NCBI GenBank assembly: GCA_934402375.1
Contig: CAKRUB010000021.1
Span: 1-52,579, forward strand
Direction of reading: 5' to 3'
Origin: an uncultured Acetatifactor sp.
GTDB lineage: Bacteria; Bacillota; Clostridia; Lachnospirales; Lachnospiraceae
DNA: 52,579 nucleotides
Shown here: positions 25,779 to 34,586 of the stretch, piece after piece
Position numbering within the stretch: the first letter of the stretch is position 1
Layout of the letters: each line of letters opens with the position of its first letter
Program-made: the position numbers and the translations under genes
Notes under the pieces: model-generated
What the model was told of the DNA's origin: nothing
The model's input: only the letters and a program-made list of their open reading frames with translations
Database searches by the model: none

Positions 25779-26924
25779 TTATTCGTTCTCTTCCGCTTCC
25801 TGTGCAGCGATCACTGCATCAATGTTCACGGGTACAACATCCTCGTCGGAATCCTCGTTCTCCTGAGTCTCAGGTACGAGCATTGCCTTGATGCTGAGGG
25901 AGATCTTTCTGTCAGCCTCGTTGAAGTCAACAACCTTTGCTGTCACCTCATCGCCAACCTTCAATACATCCGCCGGCTTCTCAACATGCTCCTTGGAGAT
26001 CTGGGAAACATGCAGCAGTGCGTCTACACCGGGCTCCAGCTCAACAAATGCGCCGAAGTCTGTCATTCTTGCAACTTTACCGGTAACGATATTGCCGACA
26101 GCGTACTTGCTTGCAGCATCCTTCCAGGGATTTGCATCGTCAAACTTCAGGGAAAGGGCAATCTTATTGCCGCTGATCTCCTTGATCAGAACCTTCAGCT
26201 TATCGCCAACCTTGAACACCTTCTTGGGATGTTCAACACGTCCCCAAGACATCTCTGAAATATGAAGCAGTCCGTCAGCTCCGCCGAGGTCAACAAACGC
26301 ACCGAAGTCCGTCACGTTCTTGACAACGCCTTCCACGATGTCTCCCTCGTGGATTCTCTCGAACAGTTCCTTCTGGAGCTCAGCCTTCTGAGCAACGAGA
26401 AGCTGTCTGCGGTCGCCGATATATCTTCTTCTCTTGGGATTGTACTCGCTGATCACGAATTCAATCTCCTGTCCTGCATACTTTGAAAGATCCTTCTCAT
26501 AGGAATCGGAAACAAGGCTTGCCGGGATAAAGATTCTAACCTCATCCACAATCACGCTGAGACCGCCGTCCAGAACCTGGGATACGGTAGCCTTCAGAAC
26601 CTCTTTGCTGTTATATGCTTCCTCAATTCTCTTATTTCCTCTGTCTGCGGCAAGTCTCTTATAGGTCAGTACAACCTGTCCTTCGCCGTCATTTACCTTC
26701 AGAACCTTTACCTCCATGGTATCGCCGGGCTTTACCACCGTTGTCAGGTCTAAGTTGGAATCATTGGTGTATTCATTTCTTGTAAGAATACCGTCTGACT
26801 TGTATCCGATATTCAAAACGATTTCATCCGTTTTGACATCGATGACTGTGCCTTCGACTACCTCTCCTGAATGTATTGTCTTAATTGAATCTTCCAGCAT
26901 TTGTTCAAAAGTTAATTCTGACAT
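25779..26924 (-). CDS. rpsA: Ribosomal protein S1 homologue
   Basis: The 381-residue RNA-binding protein has four S1 domains at about 17-85, 108-170, 195-265 and 280-350; the third and fourth carry the typical VTDFGAFV and MTDFGAFVELEPGVDALLH signatures, while the first two are more diverged. Four domains are usual in Firmicutes, against six in E. coli. It helps mRNAs reach the ribosome, though its need in low-G+C bacteria is debated. The start has GAGGAGG upstream and overlaps ispH by 20 bases. In many Clostridia the two proteins are one fused chain; here they are separate. Confidence 0.95.
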   Translation of the reverse strand: MSELTFEQMLEDSIKTIHSGEVVEGTVIDVKTDEIVLNIGYKSDGILTRNEYTNDSNLDLTTVVKPGDTMEVKVLKVNDGEGQVVLTYKRLAADRGNKRIEEAYNSKEVLKATVSQVLDGGLSVIVDEVRIFIPASLVSDSYEKDLSKYAGQEIEFVISEYNPKRRRYIGDRRQLLVAQKAELQKELFERIHEGDIVEGVVKNVTDFGAFVDLGGADGLLHISEMSWGRVEHPKKVFKVGDKLKVLIKEISGNKIALSLKFDDANPWKDAASKYAVGNIVTGKVARMTDFGAFVELEPGVDALLHVSQISKEHVEKPADVLKVGDEVTAKVVDFNEADRKISLSIKAMLVPETQENEDSDEDVVPVNIDAVIAAQEAEENE

Positions 26925-27774
26925 AATTTTGAACCTCCTCGATTAATTTATTTGGGGTGGAAGCCCCCGCTGTAATACCCACCAGGCGGACAGATTTAGG
27001 CAGTTCTAAATGCAAGTCATCCAGTGTCTGTATAAAATAGGTATCCGCACACTCCTCACAGCAGATCTCATACAGCTTTTTGCTGTTTGAACTGCGCTTT
27101 CCTCCTATTACGATCATCACATCAGCCTCCCGTGCAAGCGCTCTTGCTGACTGCTGACGCTCCTCTGTCGCGTTACATATAGTATTCACAACACTAACAT
27201 TGTAACCTTTTTTTTCAAAAATTTCAACTATATATTGAAATTTATTGTAGTTAAATGTCGTTTGAGAGACAACACATAGTTTTCTGCCCTCCGGCGGGAT
27301 GAAATTCATCGCCTCCTCCGGCTCCTCCAGCACGGTTGCAGACCCGCTGCACCACCCGACAATCCCCTCCACCTCCGGGTGTCCCGGATTGCCGATAATG
27401 ACAATATGGCTGCCCTCCCTGCTCTCCTTTTCAACGATTCTGTGGATTCTCTTCACAAACGGGCAGGTAGCGTCGATGCATTCCAGTCCCTTCTCCTCCA
27501 GCAGCCGGTAAATTTCCGCCGGAACACCATGTGCGCGGATAATGACCGCGGCAGACTCCGAACCGTCCTCCTGTGCCGGCAGCTTCTCCAGCGCCTCCCG
27601 GTTTTCCAGCACGCCGACGCCTCTCTCCGCCAGTTCGCGGACAACTTCCTCGTTGTGCACGATAGGCCCATAGGTATATATAGTCTTCCCCTTTGCGAGC
27701 TGTTCATACACCGTATCGATCGCACGCTTTACGCCAAAGCAGAAACCTGCACATTCCGCAAGCCTGATCTCCAT
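26905..27774 (-). CDS. ispH: 4-hydroxy-3-methylbut-2-enyl diphosphate reductase
   Basis: The 289-residue iron-sulfur enzyme makes IPP and DMAPP in the last step of the MEP isoprenoid pathway. Cluster cysteines are visible at Cys12 (ECAGFCFGVKRA), in DATCPFVKR (about 98) and in NTICNATEERQ (about 195). Histidines of the substrate pocket are also present (GPIVHNEEVV, RAHGVP). Length is normal for the unfused form. It follows cmk by 18 bases and runs 20 bases into rpsA, so the two are probably translationally coupled. Confidence 0.96.
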   Translation of the reverse strand: MEIRLAECAGFCFGVKRAIDTVYEQLAKGKTIYTYGPIVHNEEVVRELAERGVGVLENREALEKLPAQEDGSESAAVIIRAHGVPAEIYRLLEEKGLECIDATCPFVKRIHRIVEKESREGSHIVIIGNPGHPEVEGIVGWCSGSATVLEEPEEAMNFIPPEGRKLCVVSQTTFNYNKFQYIVEIFEKKGYNVSVVNTICNATEERQQSARALAREADVMIVIGGKRSSNSKKLYEICCEECADTYFIQTLDDLHLELPKSVRLVGITAGASTPNKLIEEVQNYVRINF

Positions 27775-27792
27775 GTTCCACCTCTTTCCGTC

Positions 27793-28455
27793 CTATTCTC
27801 TCGCGCAGAGCGCCGTCAGCCTCTCGACAACCTCCTCGATCGTCATGTCGGAGGTATCCACAAGCACCGCATCCTCCGCCTGCTTCAGCGGAGATGTCTC
27901 TCTGTGCATATCGCGGTAATCCCGCTCCTCGATGTCCGCCTGGATCTTTTTCAGATCACACGTTTCTCCCTTTGCCTGCAGTTCTTCATAGCGCCGCTTC
28001 GCCCGGATCTCGCTGCTGGCTGTCAGATAAACCTTTTTCTGGGCATGCGGGAGCACACAGGTTCCGATGTCGCGCCCATCCATGATGCAGTCGCTCTCCG
28101 CGGCGAGCTTACGCTGGAGCTCCACCAGCTTTTTCCTCACCTCCGGTATCGGGCTGATCGCCGAAGCTGCATTTCCGACCTCCTCCGTGCGCAGATAAGC
28201 ATTCACATTCTCTCCGTTCAGATACACGACCTGAATGCCGTCCTCATAGCGGATCGTCACGTCCGCCTCGCCGCATTTCTCAATAATTTTTTCCCTGTCA
28301 TCCAGAGCGATCTTTTGCCTGACAATAAAGAGCGCCAGCGCGCGGTACATCGATCCGGTATCGACATAGATCAGATTCATCCGCTTCGCAACCGCCTTGG
28401 CAATCGTACTCTTTCCGGCTCCCGCCGGTCCGTCCACTGCAATGTTATAACTCAT
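27793..28455 (-). CDS. cmk: Cytidylate kinase
   Basis: The 220-residue kinase phosphorylates CMP and dCMP with ATP. The P-loop GPAGAGKSTIAK is at 8-19, and the CMP-binding residues in DTGSMYRA and MDGRDIGTCV are present. It shares ATGA with the HI0933-family gene upstream (4-base overlap) and has CAGGAGGTAG as its ribosome site. The order cmk-ispH-rpsA is common in Clostridia. Confidence 0.96.
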   Translation of the reverse strand: MSYNIAVDGPAGAGKSTIAKAVAKRMNLIYVDTGSMYRALALFIVRQKIALDDREKIIEKCGEADVTIRYEDGIQVVYLNGENVNAYLRTEEVGNAASAISPIPEVRKKLVELQRKLAAESDCIMDGRDIGTCVLPHAQKKVYLTASSEIRAKRRYEELQAKGETCDLKKIQADIEERDYRDMHRETSPLKQAEDAVLVDTSDMTIEEVVERLTALCARE

Positions 28456-29666
28456 ATGCTACCTCCTGCAAGATGCCCGGTAGACCAGGCAATCTGTAAA
28501 TTAAAGCCTCCGGTCAGTGCATCCAGATCCAGCACCTCCCCGGCAAAGTATAAGCCCCTGAACTTCTTTGATTCCATTGTGGAGGGATTGACATCCCTGA
28601 CCGAGACTCCTCCCCTTGTGATAATCGCTTCCGCGAACTCTCTGGTTCCGCTCACCGTCAGCGGCAGATCCTTGATCAGCCCGGCAAAGCGCCGCCTTTC
28701 CTCCCTCGAGATCTCATTCACCTTCTTTTCAGCGGAGATGCCGGAGTTTTCGACCATCACCGGAATCAGTCTCACAGGGAACAGTCCTCCCAGTGCATTC
28801 TTGAACTGGCGGTTATGGTTCTCCTCAAAATCCCGGATCAGCCGCCTGTCAAGCTGTTCCATATCCATCGCCGGCTTCAGGTCGAGATGTACCGACGTCT
28901 CTTTCCCGGGCCTGTAATAGCTGCTCGCCGACAGCACCAGAGGCCCGCTGATGCCGAAATGCGTAAACAGCATCTCACCGAAGCCGTCATAGACCTTGCG
29001 TCCGCCGCACACAAGCGACAGTCCTACATTTTTCAGCGCAAGCCCCATAAGCTCCCCGCACCATTTCTCCTTTATATTAAACGGCACAAGCGCGGGCTGC
29101 GGTTCAATGATCTTATGCCCTGTCTCCGAAGCAAAGCGGTAGCCGTCTCCGGTAGAGCCGGTCGACGGATAGGATATGCCGCCTGTGCAGACGATCACTT
29201 TCTCCGCCTCCATCCGCTTCCCGTCCGACAGGAGCACCCCTTCCGCCTTTTCCGTGCCGAGCAGTTTTTTTACCTCCGTGCCCAGAAGAACTCTGACACC
29301 TCTCTTTTTCAGCTCTCTCTGAAACGCCGCGATCACATCCGAGGAGTGATCCGACACCGGAAAGACACGGTCTCCCCGCTCTGTCTTCAACGGGCATCCC
29401 GCCTGCTCCAGAAAGTCCATGACCGCCCTGTTGTCAAAATCATAAAAGGCGCTGTACAGAAATTTCGGATTCGAGCAGACATTTGCCAGAAGTGTTTCCA
29501 TATCCGCCGCATTCGTGACATTGCAGCGCCCCTTTCCGGTGATAAACAGCTTCTTCCCGAGCTTCTCGTTTTTTTCAATCAGGCAGACACTGTCGCCTCT
29601 GTCCGCCGCAGCAACCGCTGCCATCATGCCTGCCGCGCCGCCGCCAACAACGATCACACTGCTCAT
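28452..29666 (-). CDS. HI0933/YhiN-family flavoprotein
   Basis: The 404-residue protein has an N-terminal dinucleotide-binding motif VVGGGAAGMMAAVAAADRG (about 5-23) and the family blocks GKGRCNVTNA (about 45-54) and CTGGISYPSTGSTGDG (about 160-175), and ends with YFAGEVLDLDALTGGFN and QIAWSTGHLAG, typical of HI0933. It should bind FAD and act as an oxidoreductase, but the substrate is not known for this family. It overlaps both neighbours by 4 bases, showing tight operon structure. Confidence 0.92.
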   Translation of the reverse strand: MSSVIVVGGGAAGMMAAVAAADRGDSVCLIEKNEKLGKKLFITGKGRCNVTNAADMETLLANVCSNPKFLYSAFYDFDNRAVMDFLEQAGCPLKTERGDRVFPVSDHSSDVIAAFQRELKKRGVRVLLGTEVKKLLGTEKAEGVLLSDGKRMEAEKVIVCTGGISYPSTGSTGDGYRFASETGHKIIEPQPALVPFNIKEKWCGELMGLALKNVGLSLVCGGRKVYDGFGEMLFTHFGISGPLVLSASSYYRPGKETSVHLDLKPAMDMEQLDRRLIRDFEENHNRQFKNALGGLFPVRLIPVMVENSGISAEKKVNEISREERRRFAGLIKDLPLTVSGTREFAEAIITRGGVSVRDVNPSTMESKKFRGLYFAGEVLDLDALTGGFNLQIAWSTGHLAGGSI

Positions 29667-30589
29667 TCCGCGTTCTCCCTTCTGAGCGAATAATCAAGCA
29701 TCGGCTCATCATTTATAAAGTCAATCTCATCATTCAGATAGACCTGATAATTATTCCAGGTCTCCTCCAGCATCTCCAGATTATGTCTGACCTCCTGCGG
29801 ACATTTCAGGCAAAGCGCCACGACCAGCGCGTTGATTACGCTCAACGGCGCCACAAGAGAATCGACAATGGACACCATGTCGCTTCTCGCCAGCAGATTG
29901 CAGGAGGAATAAAGGCTCATCGGCGAATGCGTGGAATCCGTGACCGCGATCACCTTCGCATTCCTGTCGCTCGCAAATTCCATCGCCTTCAGCGTTCTCA
30001 TGGAATATCTCGGGAAGCTGATTCCGATAAAACAGTCCTTATCCCCGATCCTTATCATCTGTTCAAAGGTCTCACTGACACTCGTCGTCTTTAACAGCAC
30101 GACACCGCCCCGGATCATATTCAGATAAAAATGCAGGAATTCCGCCAACGGTTCGTTGCTGCGCAGTCCCATGATGTAGATGGTCTCCGCCTCCAGAATC
30201 GTGTTTACCGCCGATTCGAAGGCTGCCGGGTCGAGGTTGTCTATCGTATGCTGCAGCTTTTCAATGTCGGAGGTTATGACCGAGGTGAGCACCTCCGACT
30301 GGGAACTTCTGCCGTATTTCGCATCCATCTTCTGTACCGTGCTGAGCTTCCCCTTTACGCATTCCTCCAGCGCTCTCTGGAATTTCGGATAGCCGTCGTA
30401 GCCGATGCCCGAGGCAAAGCGCACAACCGTCGACTCACTGATACCCAGCATCTCTCCCAGCTTTGCCGCTGTCATGAACACCGCCTGATCGTAGTGCTCT
30501 GAGATAAAATTTGCAATCGCCTTGTGGCTCTTGCTCATCCTGTCATATTGTTCCGATATTCTGTCCAGAATATCAAATTCTCTCGCCAT
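29663..30589 (-). CDS. RpiR/MurR-family regulator with SIS domain
   Basis: The 308-residue protein has an N-terminal HTH_6 DNA-binding domain (about 5-80, with LGISESTVVRFASGIGYDGYPKF) and a sugar-isomerase (SIS) domain (about 125-265) expected to sense a phosphosugar. Members control sugar or amino-sugar genes. Here no sugar genes are next to it, so the target is unknown; it is embedded in a housekeeping operon, 15 bases after tetR. Confidence 0.9.
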   Translation of the reverse strand: MAREFDILDRISEQYDRMSKSHKAIANFISEHYDQAVFMTAAKLGEMLGISESTVVRFASGIGYDGYPKFQRALEECVKGKLSTVQKMDAKYGRSSQSEVLTSVITSDIEKLQHTIDNLDPAAFESAVNTILEAETIYIMGLRSNEPLAEFLHFYLNMIRGGVVLLKTTSVSETFEQMIRIGDKDCFIGISFPRYSMRTLKAMEFASDRNAKVIAVTDSTHSPMSLYSSCNLLARSDMVSIVDSLVAPLSVINALVVALCLKCPQEVRHNLEMLEETWNNYQVYLNDEIDFINDEPMLDYSLRRENAE

Positions 30590-30604
30590 GCTGCGCTTCC
30601 CCCG

Positions 30605-31159
30605 TTATATCGTCGCAATAAATGCTCTGTAGGAGTTTTCCAACAGCTCCCTCGTCTGAAGATCCGTCAGGTCATAGTCACCCGTCAGAGACATGCACGC
30701 CGCTCCATGGATGAAAATCCACATTTTCTTAAAGAGTTCCTGCGGATTCGGACAGCCCGCGACTCTGGCAAGGTTGATCTCGTAAACCACATTTCCCTCC
30801 GAACCGTTCAGCAGCTCGTACATGCTCTTACGGTCCTCGCTGTGATTAACAAACAGCAATTCAAAAAGATGCCTCTCCTGTCTGGCAAAGGCAATATATG
30901 CCATGCCGAGATTAGCAAACGGCGTCTTTCCCATGCGGGGATAGAGGTTATAAAAATCCCGGAAAAATTCGGCTGCCTTCTCATACACCGCATCCCAAAG
31001 CTCCTCCATATTCTTATACACTCTGAAAATCGGCTGTGTGGAGCATCCAGCCTTCGCCGCCACCTTTCTCGCCGTGACGTTTGCAAAGCCCTCTTCCCGG
31101 GTCATCGCAAATGCAGTATCCAGAATCCTGTCTATCGTGATCGACTCTTTCCTTGCCAT
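30605..31159 (-). CDS. TetR/AcrR-family regulator
   Basis: The product is 184 residues from ATG 31159. It has an N-terminal TetR HTH (about 5-50, RILDTAFAMTREEGFANVT and AAKAGCSTQPIFRVYKN) and a C-terminal domain of the TetR_C type (FHARQERHLFELLF-like region). The start is chosen because GGAGGAAA precedes it; the longer frame to 31222 would include the promoter region. It is the first gene of the operon through cheR, and the palindrome at 31217-31228, at the promoter, is a likely binding site for self-control. Confidence 0.88.
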   Translation of the reverse strand: MARKESITIDRILDTAFAMTREEGFANVTARKVAAKAGCSTQPIFRVYKNMEELWDAVYEKAAEFFRDFYNLYPRMGKTPFANLGMAYIAFARQERHLFELLFVNHSEDRKSMYELLNGSEGNVVYEINLARVAGCPNPQELFKKMWIFIHGAACMSLTGDYDLTDLQTRELLENSYRAFIATI

Positions 31160-31216
31160 TTTCCTCCAAGTACCTCTCTGTTCCGTTATCCATAGCAGAT
31201 GCACTTCTCCTGCCAG

Positions 31217-31256
31217 TAACATATGTTATTTTACAGAATTGTCCACAATCTGTCAA
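31217..31256 (-). promoter_or_regulatory. tetR operon promoter with palindromic operator
   Basis: On the minus strand TTGACA (31256-31251) and TAAAAT (31233-31228) are exactly 17 bases apart. The 12-bp palindrome TAACATATGTTA (31217-31228) starts at the last base of the -10. A protein bound there would block transcription, which fits autorepression by the TetR protein encoded downstream. Confidence 0.7.
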
Positions 31257-31260
31257 GGCA

Positions 31261-31304
31261 AATAAAGACCCCGCAAAAACCGTGTTCCGATCTCTGCGGG
31301 GTCT
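31261..31304 (-). terminator. Terminator of the decarboxylase operon
   Basis: AGACCCCGC (31304-31296 read on minus) pairs with GCGGGGTCT (31274-31266), 9 bp with a 21-base loop, followed by TTATTTG. It lies 72 bases after the 5S-type gene stop and just before the tetR promoter. Confidence 0.75.
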
Positions 31305-31375
31305 GTGCCATGTTATCCTATATCATCTCTTCGACATGTTATTTGCAGTCCACTCTGTCACGGCTCTCCCATCTG

Positions 31376-32803
31376 TTATACAGGGTAAGCTCCGTTCTTA
31401 GTGTCTGCCTGCGTCATGTCAACCTTTTCCTGCTGTGCCTGACGGTACTTGAAGAAATCAGTAGCAACCTGAGGGAACAGTGCATAGGACAGAACGTCCT
31501 CATCCTGCTGCTTCCATTCCTTCATCTCGTTCTCCAGCTTATTCATCTCTGCAGGAAGCGTATCTGCAAAACGTCCTGTCAGTCTCTTCTCGCCGGGGAT
31601 GACCTTGTCGATGACTTCCTGACTCATAGGCTTAACGGTCTGTCCATACTCTCCGCGCAGTACAGCCTTGGTCTCCTTGGTTGCCATCTTATATCTCTCA
31701 CCCATCAGTACGTTGAATACTGCCTGTGTGCCGACAATCTGTGAGGAAGGAGTAACCAGAGGGGGCTCACCGAGATCCTTACGAACCTCAGGAATCTCCT
31801 TCAATACGTCGTAATACTTATCCTCTGCATTCTGTTCCTTCAGCTGGCTCACCATGTTGGAGAGCATTCCGCCGGGCACCTGATAAAGCAGGGTCTTGAT
31901 GTCTACGCCCATTACCTTGGGATTCAGAAGTCCGCTCTTCAGGCACTCATCCCTGTAAGGACGGAAGTAGTCTGCGATCTCCGCAAGAAGATTCTGGTCA
32001 AATCCGGTATCATACTCAGTTCCGCGGAAGGTCTCAACCATAACCTCAGTTGCAGGCTGGGAGGTTCCCATTGCGAACGGGCTGATCGCTGTATCAATCA
32101 CATCCACACCGGCTTCGACAGCCTTCAGGTAGGTCATGCTTGCAACACCGGAGGTGTAGTGGGTATGCAGCTGGATCGGCAGCTTGGTGTTCTCCTTCAT
32201 CGCCTTGATCAGCTCACTTGCCTTGTAAGGTACAAGAAGTCCTGCCATATCCTTGATACAGATGGAATCCGCACCCATCTCCTCGATCTTCTTCGCCATG
32301 TCTGCCCAATACTCCAGTGTATAAGCGTCACCGAGCGTGTAGGACAGCGCTACCTGTGCATGTCCTCTGCCCTCCTGCTGCTTCATTTTGTTGGTGGCAT
32401 TTACTGCCTCCTGCAGGTTGGGAAGATAGTTCAGGCAGTCGAAGATACGGATGATGTCGATACCGTTTGCGATAGACTTCTGAACGAATGCATCTACAAC
32501 GTCATCTGCATACGGTCTGTAGCCGAGGATATTCTGTCCACGGAACAGCATCTGCAGCTTGGTGTTCTTGAATCCGTCACGCAGCTTGCGGAGTCTGTCC
32601 CACGGATCTTCCTTCAGGAAACGCAAGGACGCATCAAAGGTTGCTCCGCCCCAGCACTCTACAGAATGGTATCCGACCTTGTCGAGCTTGTCTACAATGG
32701 GAAGCATGAACTCGGTAGGCATTCTGGTTGCGATCAGGGACTGATGAGCATCACGCAATACTGTCTCCGTAATTTTAATCGGTTTCTTTATTGTTTCTGA
32801 CAT
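31376..32803 (-). CDS. oadA: OadA/5S-type carboxyltransferase subunit
   Basis: The product is 475 residues from ATG 32803, preceded by GGAGG. It is a TIM-barrel carboxyltransferase of the pyruvate carboxylase/oxaloacetate decarboxylase type. Visible motifs are ETVLRDAHQSLIATRM (near 13-28) for the metal-binding Asp, CIKDMAGLL with the active-site lysine (about 185), and the paired histidines in IQLHTHYTSG (about 207). The family's C-terminal biotin domain is absent; the carrier is encoded separately at 34174-34566. It most likely moves the carboxyl group between oxaloacetate and biotin (giving pyruvate). It is the last gene of the operon and lies after the folded repeat. Pyruvate/2-oxo acid choice cannot be proven here. 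Confidence 0.9.
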   Translation of the reverse strand: MSETIKKPIKITETVLRDAHQSLIATRMPTEFMLPIVDKLDKVGYHSVECWGGATFDASLRFLKEDPWDRLRKLRDGFKNTKLQMLFRGQNILGYRPYADDVVDAFVQKSIANGIDIIRIFDCLNYLPNLQEAVNATNKMKQQEGRGHAQVALSYTLGDAYTLEYWADMAKKIEEMGADSICIKDMAGLLVPYKASELIKAMKENTKLPIQLHTHYTSGVASMTYLKAVEAGVDVIDTAISPFAMGTSQPATEVMVETFRGTEYDTGFDQNLLAEIADYFRPYRDECLKSGLLNPKVMGVDIKTLLYQVPGGMLSNMVSQLKEQNAEDKYYDVLKEIPEVRKDLGEPPLVTPSSQIVGTQAVFNVLMGERYKMATKETKAVLRGEYGQTVKPMSQEVIDKVIPGEKRLTGRFADTLPAEMNKLENEMKEWKQQDEDVLSYALFPQVATDFFKYRQAQQEKVDMTQADTKNGAYPV

Positions 32804-32836
32804 TACGATTTTCCTCCATATAAATTTAGTTAATGC

Positions 32837-32965
32837 TAAAGCTGTGCCCAGCCACCTAAAGCTGTGCATTTATCGCGCTTCGCGCTCTATATGCCGTCAG
32901 CTGGTCGTCTTGCTGTTCGTGCAAGCACGACAGCTGCATCGCCAGCTGTCGGCATGCACAGCTTT
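32837..32965. repeat. Large folded repeat between oadB and oadA
   Basis: AAAGCTGTGCA at 32858-32868 is exactly complementary to 32955-32965. Inside, 32891-32904 pairs with 32942-32955 with one mismatch, and TTGC/GCAA at 32909-32923 form the tip (GTCGT.TTGC.. with GCAA.CACGAC). A small GCGC-TTC-GCGC hairpin sits at 32875-32885. In addition TAAAGCTGTGC occurs twice in direct order (32837-32847 and 32857-32867). The outer right arm reaches the oadB stop codon. It may be a REP/MITE-like element or a regulatory RNA structure that sets the ratio of the two subunits. Confidence 0.75.
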
Positions 32966-34115
32966 AAAATACCCCGAATATCGCCATGAAGGTACCGGCT
33001 GCAACAGCGGTACCGATAACGCCTGCTACGTTGGGTCCCATTGCGTGCATCAGCAGGAAGTTTGTAGGATCTGCTTCTGCGCCGACCTTCTGGGAAACAC
33101 GAGCTGCCATAGGTACGGCAGACACACCTGCGGAACCGATCAGCGGGTTCGTCTTTCCGTGTGTCAGCACACAGAGCAGCTTACCGAAGAGGATACCCGC
33201 AGCCGTACCGAACGCAAATGCGATCAGTCCGAGACCTACGATCTTCAATGTATCCATGTTCAGGAATGCCTCTGCGCTTGTCGTTGCACCTACGGAGGTT
33301 CCCAGCAGGATAACGACAATGTACATCATTGCGTTGGAAGCTGTCTCAGTCAGCTGTCTTACCACTCCGGACTCCTTGAAGAGGTTGCCGAGCATCAGCA
33401 TACCTACCAGAGGAGCTGTCGTAGGAAGGATCAGACAAACTACGATTGTAACGATGATGGGGAACAGAATCTTCTCCAGCTTCGTTACAGGACGAAGCTG
33501 ACCCATCTTGATCTTCCGCTCCTTCTCAGTCGTAAAGAGCTTCATGATCGGCGGCTGGATAACCGGAACCAGTGACATGTAGGAATATGCCGCCACTGCG
33601 ATCGGTCCGAGAATTGCTGTCTGACCGAGTTTACCGGCAAGGAAAATCGATGTAGGGCCGTCTGCACCACCGATAATGGAGATGGCAGCGGCTGCCTTGT
33701 CGTTGAAGCCGAGCCACATTGCTCCGAAATATGCAGCAAAGATACCAAACTGTGCCGCAGCGCCCAGCAGAAAGCTCTTGGGGTTTGCGATCAGGGGACC
33801 AAAGTCCGTCATCGCGCCGACGCCCATGAAGATCAGCGAAGGCAGGATTGCCAGCTCGTCTAACTTATAAAAGTAATACAGCAGACCGCCGGCGCCGTTA
33901 GCCGCGTCCTCTGCGTGAAGCATGATGTCGGGATAGATATTAACCAACAGCATACCAAAGGCTATCGGAACCAGAAGCAACGGTTCAAACTCCCAGCGAA
34001 TAGCCAGATAAAGAAAGAAGCACGCAACTGCTATCATAAGGTAATTTCCCCATGTCAGGTTAAAAAACGCTGTCTGATGAAGCAGGTTGCTAAGCGTAGA
34101 ACCTATGTATTCCAT
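32964..34115 (-). CDS. oadB: Na+-translocating decarboxylase beta subunit
   Basis: The 383-residue integral membrane protein has about ten or eleven membrane segments. It decarboxylates carboxybiotin and drives Na+ export. The family hallmark GGADGPTSIFLAGKLG (about 150-165) includes the aspartate linked to Na+ binding in the Klebsiella enzyme, and a second conserved block MGVGAMTDFGPLIANPK lies near 98-114. AGGAGG precedes the ATG. It follows the biotin carrier by 58 bases and is followed by the folded repeat and the 5S-type gene. Confidence 0.95.
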   Translation of the reverse strand: MEYIGSTLSNLLHQTAFFNLTWGNYLMIAVACFFLYLAIRWEFEPLLLVPIAFGMLLVNIYPDIMLHAEDAANGAGGLLYYFYKLDELAILPSLIFMGVGAMTDFGPLIANPKSFLLGAAAQFGIFAAYFGAMWLGFNDKAAAAISIIGGADGPTSIFLAGKLGQTAILGPIAVAAYSYMSLVPVIQPPIMKLFTTEKERKIKMGQLRPVTKLEKILFPIIVTIVVCLILPTTAPLVGMLMLGNLFKESGVVRQLTETASNAMMYIVVILLGTSVGATTSAEAFLNMDTLKIVGLGLIAFAFGTAAGILFGKLLCVLTHGKTNPLIGSAGVSAVPMAARVSQKVGAEADPTNFLLMHAMGPNVAGVIGTAVAAGTFMAIFGVF

Positions 34116-34173
34116 TTGTTGACCTCCTGTTGTCGTTGTCTATAGATGGTACAATGCCGTGCCAGCCATACAC

Positions 34174-34566
34174 TTAGTTCATGGTTGCAAGGACAGCACC
34201 TGCCTCAACAGCATCACCGACAGCGACATCAATGCTTGCAACGGTTCCATCCTTAGGAGCCACAACCGGAATCTCCATCTTCATTGCCTCAATGACAACA
34301 ACAGCATCTCCTGCCTTGACAGCATCTCCGGGCTTCTTCTCCAGCTTGAATACCTTACCGGCTGCACCTGCCTCGATCTTTACGCTGCCAGCTGCGCCGG
34401 ATGCCGCGGGTGCTGCTGCCGGAGCTGCGGGTGCTGCCTTGGGAGCTACAGGAGCTGCCTTGGGAGCTGCGGGAGCCTTTGCTGCAACGGGTGCTCCTGT
34501 GGATGCACCCTCTTCTACTGTTACATCATACACGTTTCCATTTACGGTAATGGTATAGTTCTTCAT
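34174..34566 (-). CDS. Biotin carboxyl carrier protein of decarboxylase
   Basis: The 130-residue carrier has a short N-terminal strand region (1-20), a mobile Ala/Pro/Lys linker (about 21-60), and a biotinyl domain with EAMKM at 93-97, so Lys96 should carry biotin. The layout matches the 1.3S subunit of transcarboxylase and the gamma/delta carriers of decarboxylases. It should shuttle the carboxyl group between the carboxyltransferase subunits and OadB. GGAGG precedes the start. Base composition of the linker is G+C rich from Ala/Pro codons. Confidence 0.95.
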   Translation of the reverse strand: MKNYTITVNGNVYDVTVEEGASTGAPVAAKAPAAPKAAPVAPKAAPAAPAAAPAASGAAGSVKIEAGAAGKVFKLEKKPGDAVKAGDAVVVIEAMKMEIPVVAPKDGTVASIDVAVGDAVEAGAVLATMN

Positions 34567-34586
34567 TTTAATTATCCTCCATTTAT

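Noticed and set aside
27379..28917. Plus-strand open frame of 512 codons across ispH, cmk and the flavoprotein gene
   Set aside because: It crosses three well-supported genes on the other strand; the protein shows no domain and is Arg/His/Leu rich like a shadow frame.
32837..32965. CRISPR-like repeat between oadB and the 5S-type gene
   Set aside because: The direct repeat occurs only twice and is 11 bases long; the region is dominated by inverted repeats. No cas gene is present.
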